Assembly (NCBI RefSeq): GCF_035222485.1
Contig: NC_085920.1
Span: forward strand, 372,001-436,000
Origin: Podospora pseudoanserina
Lineage: Eukaryota; Ascomycota; Sordariomycetes; Sordariales; Podosporaceae
Direction: 5' to 3'
Length of the DNA: 64,000 bases
Shown piece by piece: positions 30,370 through 41,438 of the stretch. The position numbers and the translations under genes were made by a program. Every line of letters begins with the position of its first letter. Position 1 is the stretch's first letter. The notes under the pieces are model-generated. The model saw only the letters and a program-made list of their open reading frames with translations, ran no database searches and had not been told where the DNA came from.

Positions 30370-32470
30370 CTAACCTAAGGTGGGCGGCAATTGCTCACCA
30401 CGTTTTCTCCCACCTTGTTGAAGCGGACCTGATGTTTGCAGTATCCACATGGGAAGCATCTGGTCATACACAGCTGGCTCGTTGTCAGGGTCGTCATGAA
30501 GAAATTCGCTATACTCCTTCAAAAGCTCATCCTTGACTTTCTTCGCACTGTTCAGCTGCTTTGCTGCATCATCAGGCCGCGACAAAGCAGTCAACACCTT
30601 TGAGTACCAATACTGAGCTCGAGCCACACCTTCAGTTGTCCAGATGCTTCGATAGTGCCTATTGAGACAGCACTCAAACTCTTGCCTGTTCTTGGGGTCA
30701 GTATAAGGCAACATGCAGTAGACCAAGGCAACCTGAGGTGTGTATCATTCACTTGCTCAACTTCAGCATTGCGACCTTCTAGATGCAGAAGTATTCCCAC
30801 TGCCTCATGGCTCTTAAGTGTAAATTGGTCATTCTTCCCACACACTTCAATCCTTGCCTCGAGCACTTTTTGATGTTCATCAAAGGCTTCTTGTACCCTC
30901 CCAGCATTGAACAACAAACATGCCAGGTCATAACGGGAAATTAAGGCTGTTGAGTCTTCCCCGCCAGCATGGGCCTCCTCCAATTCCATTGCCTTGCGAG
31001 AAAACGCGATAGCTTAGTCTTGATGGCCTTCTGCTATCAAGACGTGGCCAAGATGGTGGTAGTACTTTGAGTACTCGAAAGGGTATTCGTCTTCGGGGCC
31101 CCATTTTTTGTAGTAGATCAATAGCTCCTCCATGATTTCGCGTGTTTTCTCAAACTGGCCGCGTTGCAGGTAGGCACAAGCAAGGTCCCCTTTTGGGTTT
31201 CCCCACCGGATCTGATCCTCGACTGTTACCTTTTTGGGAGGGATGCTGGCCAGTTCTTCTTCCCGCAGCGTGAGCAGTACTTGACGATGCTCCAAACTTA
31301 CCCCACATCGACTGACACTGATGCAGTCGGCCAATCTTCCAGTAACAAGATAAATGTCACTAATGAGAGTCTAACATTCTGCACTCTCTCCAACCGAGGT
31401 TGGCTGTTTCTTGATAATCTCATCGGCTGTCTTCATAGCCAAGTCACTCTCTGATCTGCCCCGTATGCCAAAGGAAGCATCCAATGTTGGACAGCATTTT
31501 GGCAAACTCAAGGTCGAAATCAATGGGAGGCTCAGGCCAAAGTGAGTTTCGCCGCAATGCGAGTACCTGGGGTACGTATCGGGTGAACTCGGGCCATATC
31601 TTCTTTTCCTTCTGGGCCAGGCGTGATGCTTGTGGCGGTACTGCGTTCAGCATGGCAATGACTTCCATGCATACTGTGGCCCGGAGTGAAGCATCCTCGT
31701 TTTTGGCTAGGCCGTCCAGCAAGTTCATCTGCAGAGAACGGTGGATTTCGAGTTGATGCCCACCGTCCCCTTCTTGTCTTTTGACGAGCTGTCGGAGACC
31801 TAGGTCACGTCGTATTGAAAGATACTTCTCCTCGTCGTTCAAGAACTGAAGAGATGGTAAGCCATGTCCTGCCGAGTATCTGAGAAGCGTTTCCGGTATA
31901 CCATGAAGACTGAGGAATGCCAAGATATGTAGGAAGTGACGAGACTGTTTGCTGATCTTGGACAAGGCAAGGTCGAAGACGATTGACAATTTCCTCTCAT
32001 GATTGCGTAGAGTTTCTGTGCCAGAGCTTGCCCAAATCTGTCATGTCTTCTGAAGACTTTTGAATATCTCGACCATCGAGGACGATGAGAACTTCTGGTA
32101 CCCTGCGACCGTGACAATAGCTAGTGGTAAGCCTCCGACCCAGGTACAAATCTCATGAGCTATACCATTCTCTTCCTCGTCCTTGGCACTGTCTTCCCAG
32201 GCCGTGAATTACAATGCATGCAGGATTCTCACTCTGGGACGATCTTCGAGTCATGAAATAATCATGAATATCTTGCATTGTGTCTTCGCGACCCACAAAA
32301 GAAGGATTCGGGGACCGGGTGATGTTGGTCACTAGGGAGGGCACATCATGGCTGCTTGAAGAAGTTGTTGGCCGACCCTCTTGCGCGCCCAGCTGCAGCC
32401 AAAGGGTGGGGGCATTTATCCCATCTTTTGAAACTTTGAAAACACATCTCCCTGAGGACGTATCCTACTT
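30370..32470 (-). pseudogene. NLR-like gene remnant (NB-ARC relic plus TPRs)
   Basis: Minus-strand segments match a fungal NB-ARC/TPR protein. The linker and start of NB-ARC are visible (VTNITRSPNPSFVGREDTMQ, then PACIVIHGLG). The P-loop is not continued as GGVGKT. Within about 30 codons the sequence jumps to EICTWVGGLPLAIVTVAGYQ, the end of NB-ARC, so most of the nucleotide-binding domain is absent. After it come a winged-helix-like part (QSRHFLHILAFLSLHGIPET) and TPR units (GDLACAYLQRGQFEKTREIM; SRYDLACLLFNAGRVQEAFD; ARAQYWYSKVLTALSRPDDA) running to 30370. Stops and frame changes separate the pieces, four or more in all. In life such proteins act in non-self recognition. This copy cannot make a working switch. 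Confidence 0.75.
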
Positions 32471-32796
32471 GTCTGCCTCTGTAACACCACATGCCACTTG
32501 TACCGTTCCAAAGCCCAATTCACTTACGCGAGCCCAATCTGACGTCGGCCAAATGCCCCTTGTCCAATATTTCTCTTCCTTTGAGGAGTTGAGTTTCTTT
32601 TCATCTAATTCTCGTCCTGCGGGATGCCAACTCCACCTTCGTGCTAACGGATTCTTTCGAGATAACAACCTCTTCCACCATTCCTCACACGAACCTAGCG
32701 CCGATGGCTCTTTTCTGCCATCTCCCCGACACACTACGTCAATTCCCCCCTCTCTTCCGACGTACCCCGAAGATCCCAGCCGCCCGCAAACATACG

Positions 32797-34208
32797 ATGA
32801 AAGCAGCAACCGAGTGCTCCCGTCTGCAAGAGTTGACTCCCTCCATCCTTGAGATCCTACATATATCCGGGGCTGCTGGAGCTTCCGTTGGCGTTCTCGA
32901 CGGTCAAACAAACCAACTGCATGTCGCTGGCTACGGGTATCGCGATGTACAGGCTGAGTTCGTTCCAAATGAGCATACGGTTTACCACCTTGCCTCTCTC
33001 CCGAAACGCTTCACGGCAGCCGCTATTGCTCTGTTAGTAGCCGATGGAAAATTGGCATTCGGAGACCGCATGTGTGATATCATTCCAGGCTTCCACCATG
33101 CAAACGGCCCAATCAATTATCAAAGCACGTTACTTGATTTCCTCTCCCATCGAACCGGCCTTGCAAGCAAGAACGCACTGTGGCAGCAAGATGGACCTGG
33201 GATTTTACTCGGTGAGAACGACACGCTACCAATGGTGTCCTATATGGAGGCCGCTCAACCGTTGGGGGAGCAACGGACTTATAGTAACTTCGGCTACGAC
33301 ATTTTAGCAAACTTCATTACCTCTGCGTCAGGATAGTCCTGGGGCGAGTTCGTTACTTCTCGAATACTTCAACCGTTGAGCTTGCAAGACACAACGACGG
33401 CCGCTCACCCCCCAGAAGAAAATTGGGCTCGTGGATACATGCCTGGCCCGGATGGGACGTTCACGGGTGTTGGAAGACCCCAAATTTCTGAAGGGACCGT
33501 CCAACAAGCAGCCAATGGGGTGAAGAGTAATGTCAATGATCTCTTGGTGTATTATAAGGCTGTGTTGGATGCCTGGTGTTTGGAAACGGGGCAGTGGAAT
33601 AAGCCAAGACCAGAACTTGCCACCGCTCAAGACCACATATACCCCTGGATTCCGACGCTGATGGACAATGGTATAGCGCAGGGTGGGCAATAGCGGAGCT
33701 TCCCGCGCCCTTGGGGAGCATCGGCACCAACGGCATGTTCCTTCCGCCGATGCCACTGGTTGGACGCGGATGTAAAGAGGGACACGAGTGACGACGACAA
33801 ATCGAAGGGACCTACGGTTTGGTATCATAACGGCAGCCTCGTTGGCTTTTTCACCTCGGTTCATATCCTTCCCGAGACTGCGCCATCATCGTTGTACTTG
33901 TCAACTCCGTACCCAAAAACGATGCAGCCAACTGGGTGGGCCAACTTCTCTTGGAAACTTGGCTGGACGACTGTAGCGAGAAGAACGACTACGTTTCCCT
34001 GGCCGAGCAGAGCGCCGCCGCCTACGATGACATGTGGGCTCGATGGCCAGACCTTGATGTGCTAACCTATGTCTTTCATTTTGGCACAGATGAGAAGGGT
34101 CATATCGAGACTCTACGGTGGGAGCATGACCCTGATGTGCCGGGCGGTGAAACATTTGTGAAGAAATCCAATAAGACCCTCGATCATAGGGCGCGCACGA
34201 GGCTCTAA
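32797..34208 (+). pseudogene. Beta-lactamase-like serine hydrolase remnant
   Basis: The likely start is ATG 32797 (MKAATECSRLQELTPSIL). The beta-lactamase/transpeptidase fold is visible: AGASVGVLDGQ, the active-site S-x-x-K as LASLPKRFTAAAIALLVADG, DFLSHRTGL, and the Y-x-N-type motif as RTYSNFGYDIL. An in-frame TAG at 33334-33336 interrupts it. Reading then resumes (SWGEFVTSRILQPLSLQDTT, GYMPGPDG) and ends in other frames (WYHNGSLVGFF, GQLLLETWLDDCSEKNDYVS) up to 34208. I count at least three breaks and conclude that it is a pseudogene. Its start is divergent from, and close to, the NLR remnant. Fungal relatives are esterase or amidase-like enzymes of unknown substrates, sometimes in secondary metabolism. 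Confidence 0.75.
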
Positions 34209-34708
34209 TGAACGGTGAAGAGGTAGTGGTGTAAAACTGGGGTGGGATTGAAAGAGACATGGTAGATTCAGTATGTATACGTACCTGTTGCGATGACAGT
34301 AACTCTCAAACTGGCTGGAACGGTTTGTAGAAGAAGCAGTTATTATGTGTCCTCGAGGCGTACTAATCTTGTATTCTTCAATGTATTGATCACTTGGCGG
34401 CTAAGATGACCCGATCTTCATTTAACCGCACAAACAACATAGGGACCCGTAAATGACATGACAATTGAAACATGGTGAGGTAATGCCGAAAGGCTACCAA
34501 TTCCGCACTTTCGATATGACATCATAGACATCATCCATCTGGTCGAACCACATAAAGCTCACCGCGCAGTAACACGTGTTTGCCTTCTGTGTGACTTCCA
34601 AAGACCAACCACAACAACCAAACAGTTCTAGATACCATCAAGCTGTTTCCTCTCCCACTTTTCGTCCACGCATAACACCCACGGAAAGAAACCTTACCTA
34701 CCTACCCA
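34209..34708. other. Intergenic, nothing recognised
   Basis: 500 bp with no ORF of interest. The CT/CA-rich last 100 bp look like a promoter for the next gene. Confidence 0.4.
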
Positions 34709-35038
34709 ATGGCTCCCTCCCACAGCGAAGTATCCAACCGTCCCAAGAACGAGAACGACCACCTCGAGACAGGTCAGCAAATTGCCCACGGCTCCGCCGG
34801 CGACCAGAATGTTGGTCTTCCTCCCGCCCCCTTCTTGATTGTGCCCAGAGAGTAAGCTCGCTGACAAGTCCAAAAACAATAGCTCTCCCCGAAGGTCGCC
34901 CGTGCAGATAAGCAGGCTCCTGCACCTGAACACGAGCATGGGGCCGGAATTCCGGGTATGAATGCCAGTGGAGGCTCCAGTCAGGGGCTGTCGACGGGGC
35001 CGAATGCTGGTCAAGGGAAGGGACCGCTGAAGCCTTGA
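34709..35038 (+). CDS. Small acidic fungal protein, exon join unresolved
   Basis: ATG 34709 opens 48 codons (MAPSHSEVSNRPKNENDHLE, ending FLIVPRE, with a stop at 34853-34855). After 34883 another frame reads LSPKVARADKQAPAPEHEHG, then GIPGMNASGG and PNAGQGKGPLKP to a stop at 35036-35038. Both halves have the Pro/Asn/Gly-rich, hydrophilic look of short stress-type fungal proteins that begin MAPS and contain a PRE-L box. Between them sit GTAAGC, GCTGAC and AATAG in the right order. However, that intron would be only 31 nt and does not restore the frame, so a longer alternative intron, an indel or a frameshifted gene must be invoked. Confidence 0.5.
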
Positions 35039-35465
35039 AGTGATTGGGCGCGCGGCTTCATTGGTGATGCTTCTAGGTCGTTAATAAAAGCCTTCATATT
35101 GACTTACTGGCTTGATTCATCACATCACTTTAATGTGCAGTGCGGCCTGACTGCAAGGGGGTTGTAAGATTGCGCAGTTGAGGGTTAATACGGACTGGGA
35201 ACTTGGGACTTGGGATTTGGGAAATTTCCAACAAAGAGGTGTAAATTAGCTTAGCTCGCGGCCAGCGAGTAGGTTTGGCAGATAATTTGAAACAGTCGGG
35301 TTGAGCCAAGTATCGCGGTCTTACACACGCATATGTTGGTAGAACGCGGAAGTGGTAATCATGTTGTCTTCTTCGCAAACATCTAGCAGTATCTTCCGTC
35401 TATCTCAAGGCCAAGAACTCAACAGCTGATAACCTAGAGACTCCAGGCGCCTGAAATTACATGAT
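35039..35465. other. Intergenic, nothing recognised
   Basis: 3' flanks of two convergent genes. No coding signal. Confidence 0.4.
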
Positions 35466-36580
35466 TTACAACTTCCTTTGTCTACCAAAGGTGTTAGGCC
35501 CTGGGGGCTTATTGTCCAACACGCCCTCAATCTCCTCTAACACATCAGGCGTTAGCTTCTCCAGCAGCTTCAACGCACCGATGTTGTCCTCCAACTGCTC
35601 AATCTTGGTAGCACCCAAGATAACCGTGCTAACATTAGGGTTCGAGGCAGCCCAAGCAAGCGCCAGCTGTGACACACTGCCTCCAAGACGCTCCGCAATC
35701 TTGGTCAACTTGCGCACTTTTTCAATCTTGGCCTGCCCAGCCTCGCTCTTGAGCTCCTTGACAGTATTCTCAAAGAAGGCCTTGTTGGTGGCAAAACGCG
35801 AGTCCTCGGGGATGCCATCATTGTACTTGCCAGTGAGGATGCCGCTGGCAAGAGGGGACCAGATGGTGGTGCCGTAGCCGTGGTGCTTGTACAGATCCGC
35901 GTACTCGACCTCGAAGCGCTCGCGGTGGAAGGCGTTGTATTGTGGCTGCTCGACAACGGGGGCGATGAGGTTGTGCTTCTCGGCCAATCTGATGGCATCG
36001 GTGATCTGAGCGGCGGACCACTCAGAGGTGCCCCAGTAATAGGCCAAGTTGAGGTTGCGGATCACCTGGGTGAAGGCCTCGACGATCTCGAGCATGGGAA
36101 CGGTGGGATCGGGGCGGTGGGCAAAGACGACATCGACGTAGGGCTGCTGGAGGCGGGCAAGTGACGACTTGAGACCCTCGACGATGTGCTTGCGGGAGAG
36201 ACCGCGGGTGTTTGGCTCCTTGCGACCAGTACCGAAGAAGACCTTGGTGGTGAGGACGTACTCATCGCGGGGCCAGGCGAGCTCCTTGAGAGCTTGTCCC
36301 ATCTCGACTTCAGACTCGCCATTTGCATATGTCTCGGCCGTGTCGAAGGTTTGCTGACAAATCTGTTAGCCACCCCCTAACTAAACTCGTTTGCGAACTG
36401 TGAACTTACAATACCGTGATCCCAAGCAGTCTGGAGAATCTTCTTAACAATCTCTCCCTTCTGGGTGCCGCCGTATGTGAGCCACCCGCCAAGCGAGAAA
36501 AGAGAAACCTGCAACCCGGTGTTCCCAAGGTACCGGAACTTCATTTCCTTGGGATCATAGGCGCTTTGTACAACAGGCAT
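35466..36580 (-). CDS. Aldo-keto reductase, potassium channel beta-subunit family
   Basis: Exons 36580-36410 and 36353-35466 are joined over a 56-nt intron (GTAAGT donor, GGCTAAC branch, GTCAG acceptor) into a 352-aa protein. The AKR fold is complete: [20 protein letters not shown], then [13 protein letters not shown] (catalytic D and Y), VLTTKVFFG (catalytic K) and [11 protein letters not shown] (H). Late NADPH-binding sequence [17 protein letters not shown] is also present. The YxGTSEW stretch and overall pattern place it with the AKR6/Kv-beta branch, soluble NADPH-dependent carbonyl reductases. In fungi no channel partner is implied. Length and motifs are normal. Confidence 0.93.
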
Positions 36581-37990
36581 GATGGGCAGATGTTTGATGG
36601 AGATTGGAGGAATGGTTTGACAATAAACGGGACAGAACTTGGGATGGAATAGGGATCAATTGGAAGCCAGATCATGGGCCCAGGAAGCATTTATGAACGG
36701 GTTAAGACCGAGATGAAGGCGGACTTTGGGGAGTTTATGACGAAAAGCCGCGGGGGGTGTTCTCCTCTTTGCTGTTCCCGCTCAAGAGGAGAGCTCTCCC
36801 GCCCCAATTGTGGAGAGACCCCAATGATCGCAACAGCTATTGGCATTGTGACGACATCCATTGTTTTTTATCCGCCATCGGGCTTTCCTCTTTGCGCTTG
36901 GTTAGCTTGGAGCTAGGCCCAGGCAGTGGGGGTGCTCAACAACCGCCAAAGTTCCTGAGTGAGGTGGAGGGTGGTGGTGTGTGTCAAGCGCCTACTGCTT
37001 GGGCGTCGCAGGAGGGACCATTACCAATGGGAACTTTCTAGTATTTTATTTCTAGCTGCCGAGGCAGGCGGGCTGCTTTCTTCCTCTGGTGACCAGCATC
37101 CTCGAGGTTGGGAAGAAACATTATCCCTGAACGACCCCGCGGCAGTGGGGAACCCCGCAGTTTGCTGATGGGTGCATTCAATCGATGGTGGGGCATTTTA
37201 AATCCAGCCATCTTGTCGAGACATTGGTTGAGAACCCAAGTTGTGTCATGGGCATTATATTGCTTTCACCGGCCCGTGCTGTAACACACGATTTATATGT
37301 AACGCGATCGGGTTGACTATCTCCACATACAAAGGTGAAACGAGTACGCTGAGCACCGTCTTGCTGTCAAACGCCTTTCAACGAAAACAGGTGGGTGATG
37401 TCATAAACTAGTGGCAGTCAACATTGTTTTCAACGGCGATAGGAAGCTGTGGCATCATGGGATCTGCGCTCCCCTCATCGTTGCAAGACAGCTACTATAG
37501 AGAGCATAATTGCTGCTATTCCACAGATTTCAAGCGACAAGACAGACAGAGGCTGCTATAAACTGTGGAGTGTTGAACGACCTAATGCCTACTTCACTTG
37601 CGAGGTTAGCATGAAAGAGAGCTGTGACGGCAAGGCTGCCTGCCTGCCAGCAGTGGCCTGGCTCTTTGCATGACAATAAACATTAAGCATAACGGAGGGA
37701 GCCTAGAAAACGGCAAGAAACTTCACTGAAGAAATGTGTTAGTCGTATACATAACGGCGTAATGAACCGGTGGCCAAGGATCCGTCGCCGGTTTGGCAAC
37801 GGAAAGGGGGTCGAGGAAACCACACAGAACATCGTACGCTGCCCAACACCGGTCGCGTTTGCAACAGGGTCAATAAGGCTGTAGAAGATGATTAAAGTCA
37901 ATAAAGATGCATAAGTACATGTGGAGCATATGTACAGAGGGTATCGGTAAGTCCAACCACCAAATCTCCAACGCCAAAAACACCATTTCC
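36581..37990. other. Intergenic, nothing recognised
   Basis: 1.4 kb between two minus-strand genes. Only small ORFs without support. Confidence 0.4.
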
Positions 37991-39166
37991 TCAGCTCTCG
38001 CAGAATCTTCGTCCTCTTGGCTTTGGCCGAAGGGCATCTGACGATGGCTTTTGTATGCGAGTAAGCGACCCTGCCGGGCCCTTACGCTTTCGCTGAACCG
38101 GACTGCAGTCCCTCTTCCACCTTGTGCCCATACACTGAGCTGCACTTCTTGGATCGCGATGAAGTAAATCATCGACTTCATGATCAACAAGAGGATGAGA
38201 TCGTAATGGAGAGAGACTGCGGTGCCGTCGATGAGATAGGGTTGTTGCTGTTGTCTTCCTATCAAAGAAGACCTGCCCTTCTGCTTTTGGTGTGGCCATA
38301 TCGGCATCATCGATATCCACCACGAAGGGTTGTACTGCCTTCCGGACGCGGTCAGTGAACGAGGTCGCTTCGGCCTCAACGCCACCCCTCTCAGCTGCTG
38401 AGGTGCCGGCGACGGTGGAAGCCGCTGGCGACTCCATGTCAGCAGACTCGGACCGTGGGCTGGGCTCATCATGATGTGTGTGAGAAATCGATCCGGCAAG
38501 ATCGCAGCAATCGGGTTCGGACTCGGAGTATGAGAGGGTTCGTGATGGTGTCTCGTAGTCGCGATGATGACCGATCGGCGAATCGACGGATGAATCTGAA
38601 CACATCGTCATAGAACGAGGCGAGGGAGGAAGTATCGAATCGTCGAGGTCGGTCGAGAACTCAAAGGGCTCGTCGGTCATGGGCACAAGACCGCCATCAT
38701 CGTCATCAAAGAGAGAGCCTTGGGAGGGCGCAAGCGAGTCAACGCTGCTGTCCACCTCGGAAGAGGAGGACGAACCCTTATACCACGGGTGGTCGGGGGG
38801 AAGATAGCACGCAAAGTATCGGACGAGAGAGTCAAAACTCTTGGTTCGAAAGAGCTGAACTGCGTGCTGCCACTGGTCTTCACCGATTAGAGAAGGGTTG
38901 GCAATGATCTCGAATGCCGCTGACTCGAAGCAATCATTCAGTTCTCGCATGCGCTGTTGCTTGCGTTGGCGGAGTAGACTGTGGAACTCGTCGGCCGAAC
39001 TTGCTTCGTTGGAGATTTCGGCCACATCGTGGTGAAAAGCCACAGGGTCGAGGAGGGGCAGGGGCACCGTGTTGTATTGATCGTGGAGCTTGGTGAAGAG
39101 GTCATCTCTCCTCAACCCAAACTTCCAATGGGGCCAGCTCCAACATGTGTCGGCGGGATCGTCCAT
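37991..39166 (-). CDS. Acidic Ser-rich fungal protein, 391 aa
   Basis: ATG at 39166 starts MDDPADTCWSWPHWKFGLRR. The first 130 residues are well ordered (ELNDCFESAAFEIIANPSLI, LFRTKSFDSLVRYFACYLPP) and look like a small helical domain. The middle is Ser/Asp-rich and disordered. The C-terminus is basic with an RRHRS-type stretch and KRKG, suggesting nuclear location. No enzyme motif seen. A second frame upstream (MASSADARL at 39348) is open for 78 codons but I found no intron that joins it cleanly, so the shorter start is used. Confidence 0.68.
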   Translation of the reverse strand: MDDPADTCWSWPHWKFGLRRDDLFTKLHDQYNTVPLPLLDPVAFHHDVAEISNEASSADEFHSLLRQRKQQRMRELNDCFESAAFEIIANPSLIGEDQWQHAVQLFRTKSFDSLVRYFACYLPPDHPWYKGSSSSSEVDSSVDSLAPSQGSLFDDDDGGLVPMTDEPFEFSTDLDDSILPPSPRSMTMCSDSSVDSPIGHHRDYETPSRTLSYSESEPDCCDLAGSISHTHHDEPSPRSESADMESPAASTVAGTSAAERGGVEAEATSFTDRVRKAVQPFVVDIDDADMATPKAEGQVFFDRKTTATTLSHRRHRSLSPLRSHPLVDHEVDDLLHRDPRSAAQCMGTRWKRDCSPVQRKRKGPAGSLTRIQKPSSDALRPKPRGRRFCES

Positions 39167-41438
39167 CCTCGGGTGGCAGGAATGGTGGCAGCAGTCGGTG
39201 GAGGCGGGTCTGGAAGAGGAAGTGCTGTGGGTATGAGGTCGGAGTCGGGGGAGGGGGTCGAACGGAAGAGTGAACCAATACTGAGAACCGGGGACTGGGA
39301 GAGCTTGCTGGAATCGAAAGTGAGTCTTGCGTCGGCGCTGGAAGCCATCTAAGCACGGAGAATAGTAGAGTACATCGTGAGAGTTTAGTGTGGTAACTGT
39401 AGTGGTTTGAGCGCTGGACGACCGTGTCTCCAGGTGATGATGGCGTGAGGGTAATGGTGAGGATGAGGGAGAAGACGGAGCAGGGAGACACCGGGCGCTG
39501 GGGGGAGGTCGTCACAGAAAGGGTCTCGACGGCTTAGGTGCGACCGGGATGGGGGACCGTCAGGTGTTTGGAAAGAACGGCCGCAAGGGCTGATGTGTTG
39601 GATGCCCCAACTCGGAACAGTGGGAAAACTCATTGGCAGGTTGTGCTGCCTTCCAAGCCAATGAAGTGCATCATCTAAACAAAGGAGTGGGGCCCTGCCT
39701 GCACTTTGCTACCACACCGCCGCCTGCGACCAGCTTTGCCTGCATGTCGCTTGTTGCATCGCCCCCCGACAAGCCAATCAGTGCATTTCCAACTCATGCG
39801 GTCCTGCCGTTCAGCCAATCGCCAGCACAGTGTCCCGCCCGCCACACGTTCCACAGGCACTTTTCGTAATCAGCCTGCTGCTGGTGCCCGACCAAAGGAT
39901 GGGAGTGAGTGCATCAATTTCCGTCATCATTCTCACTCATTTCTTGTCCATTTCCTCCTCCCACACTTCCTTGGTTTTCCATCACAAAAAACCGTGATGA
40001 GCGCCTTCCAAAACATCTGAGTGCCTCAAGCCTCGAGCCTTCTCAAATTACAGCGGTTCACTCCCTCAACCTTTGGGACCGGCCGACATCATCTTGTTTG
40101 ATTGAGAGCATGACTCCTTCCTTCCCTCTTGGTAATCCGCTCGCTCCTTTTGTGAGATCATGTCACCCCGGTTGGCATCGCCTCCTCCCAAAGTTCTTCA
40201 TGAACCCATCCATGATTCTCGTGATGCAGCTCGCCCTCACTCAGCCTGGGCAGATGACACTTTTCAGAAGGATGTGAGGGAGGTGGGGTGTGACGCTGAC
40301 GTCTGAATCCCACGGGGGTGAAGATAGTACATAATTCTCTGCCCCGAGACATTTTCTCGTTCTCTGCATTAAGGAGGGGCAATATCCTGCACGACTGGTG
40401 CTCTGCGAATCACGATGCACACGGTCCCATACTTTTCTTGAGGCCAGCGTGGGCAAACAGTCCCATCATGTGCCACACCACTCAGACACAGGCCTCCTGA
40501 AGAAGATCACTGAGTGCCTACCTGAGGCCCAAATCGGAGAGGATCAGAACTGTCAGGCGCTGACGGCCGTCAACATACCATAACACCGAACTTTCCAGCC
40601 GCCAGACTTCTCTCGGGCCCGACAGACGCAATCCGTCAACGGATGGCTGAAAGCTTGGACAAGCCATCAGAGCCTCACTGTTAACTCAGGCCGTGAAGCC
40701 CTACCAAAAGGGACAGCATGGGCTGAAGCGACCCAGGGCGCTGGAACTGGCAAGTCGGCGTGCAGCCAGTTGCGGCCGGGATCATGGGCGAGGTATGGCT
40801 CTTGGAAGATGATGGCGGCATTTGACTGGCAAAGCTGACCGGGAATGACGGCGATTTAAACAAATCGATATCATCTGCCAGCCCTCTTCCAAGTCGAAAG
40901 AAGCATTCGGTCAACTACTGCACTAACACGGCAGCGCGCGCGAACAGGCGGACCGGTGCTAGGCACCCGCCGGACCGCTGCTTTTCTGAGAGCTTCGATG
41001 ACTCCCTCCAATCACCTCGCGCCTGGTGAGGCTGATGCCCCAGCCAAATCCATCAGCAGGGCGCAAACCTCCAGCGCTCTTCCACCTTCACTGGTTCATC
41101 TGACTTTCACTGCACCGGTCATTCAGCAAAGATGGCTCCCCAGCCTTGAAACAATAACGTATACACGGCCGAGAGGAATTGCTTCCTCTTATGCCGGCCT
41201 GTTGTTCGTCTTGATTTCGCAGTTTTCCTCTCGCTCGCTTTCACCCCCCGATTTTATCTTGTCTGCAGCACTGGAGAGCTTGCCGGCTCCCTCCTCTACC
41301 CTCTTTGCCTTGGTTCCATCTGCGCACATTTACGGTTACTCCAACCCCTTACTTTACAAGTGAACAGCTCTGTTAAACTCCGTGGGCCCGTTTCTTGCTT
41401 CCTTCCAACTATCAGACCCCAATTCATTGACTTGCGCC
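39167..41438. other. 2.3-kb divergent intergenic region
   Basis: Upstream regions of the minus-strand gene before it and the plus-strand kinase after it. Pyrimidine-rich runs are frequent, and short ORFs (up to 137 codons) overlap one another on both strands without coding character. Confidence 0.4.

Noticed and set aside
39112-39348. Alternative N-terminal exon MASSADARL for the protein at 37991-39166
   Set aside because: No donor/acceptor pair joins it in frame, and the downstream ATG is adequate.
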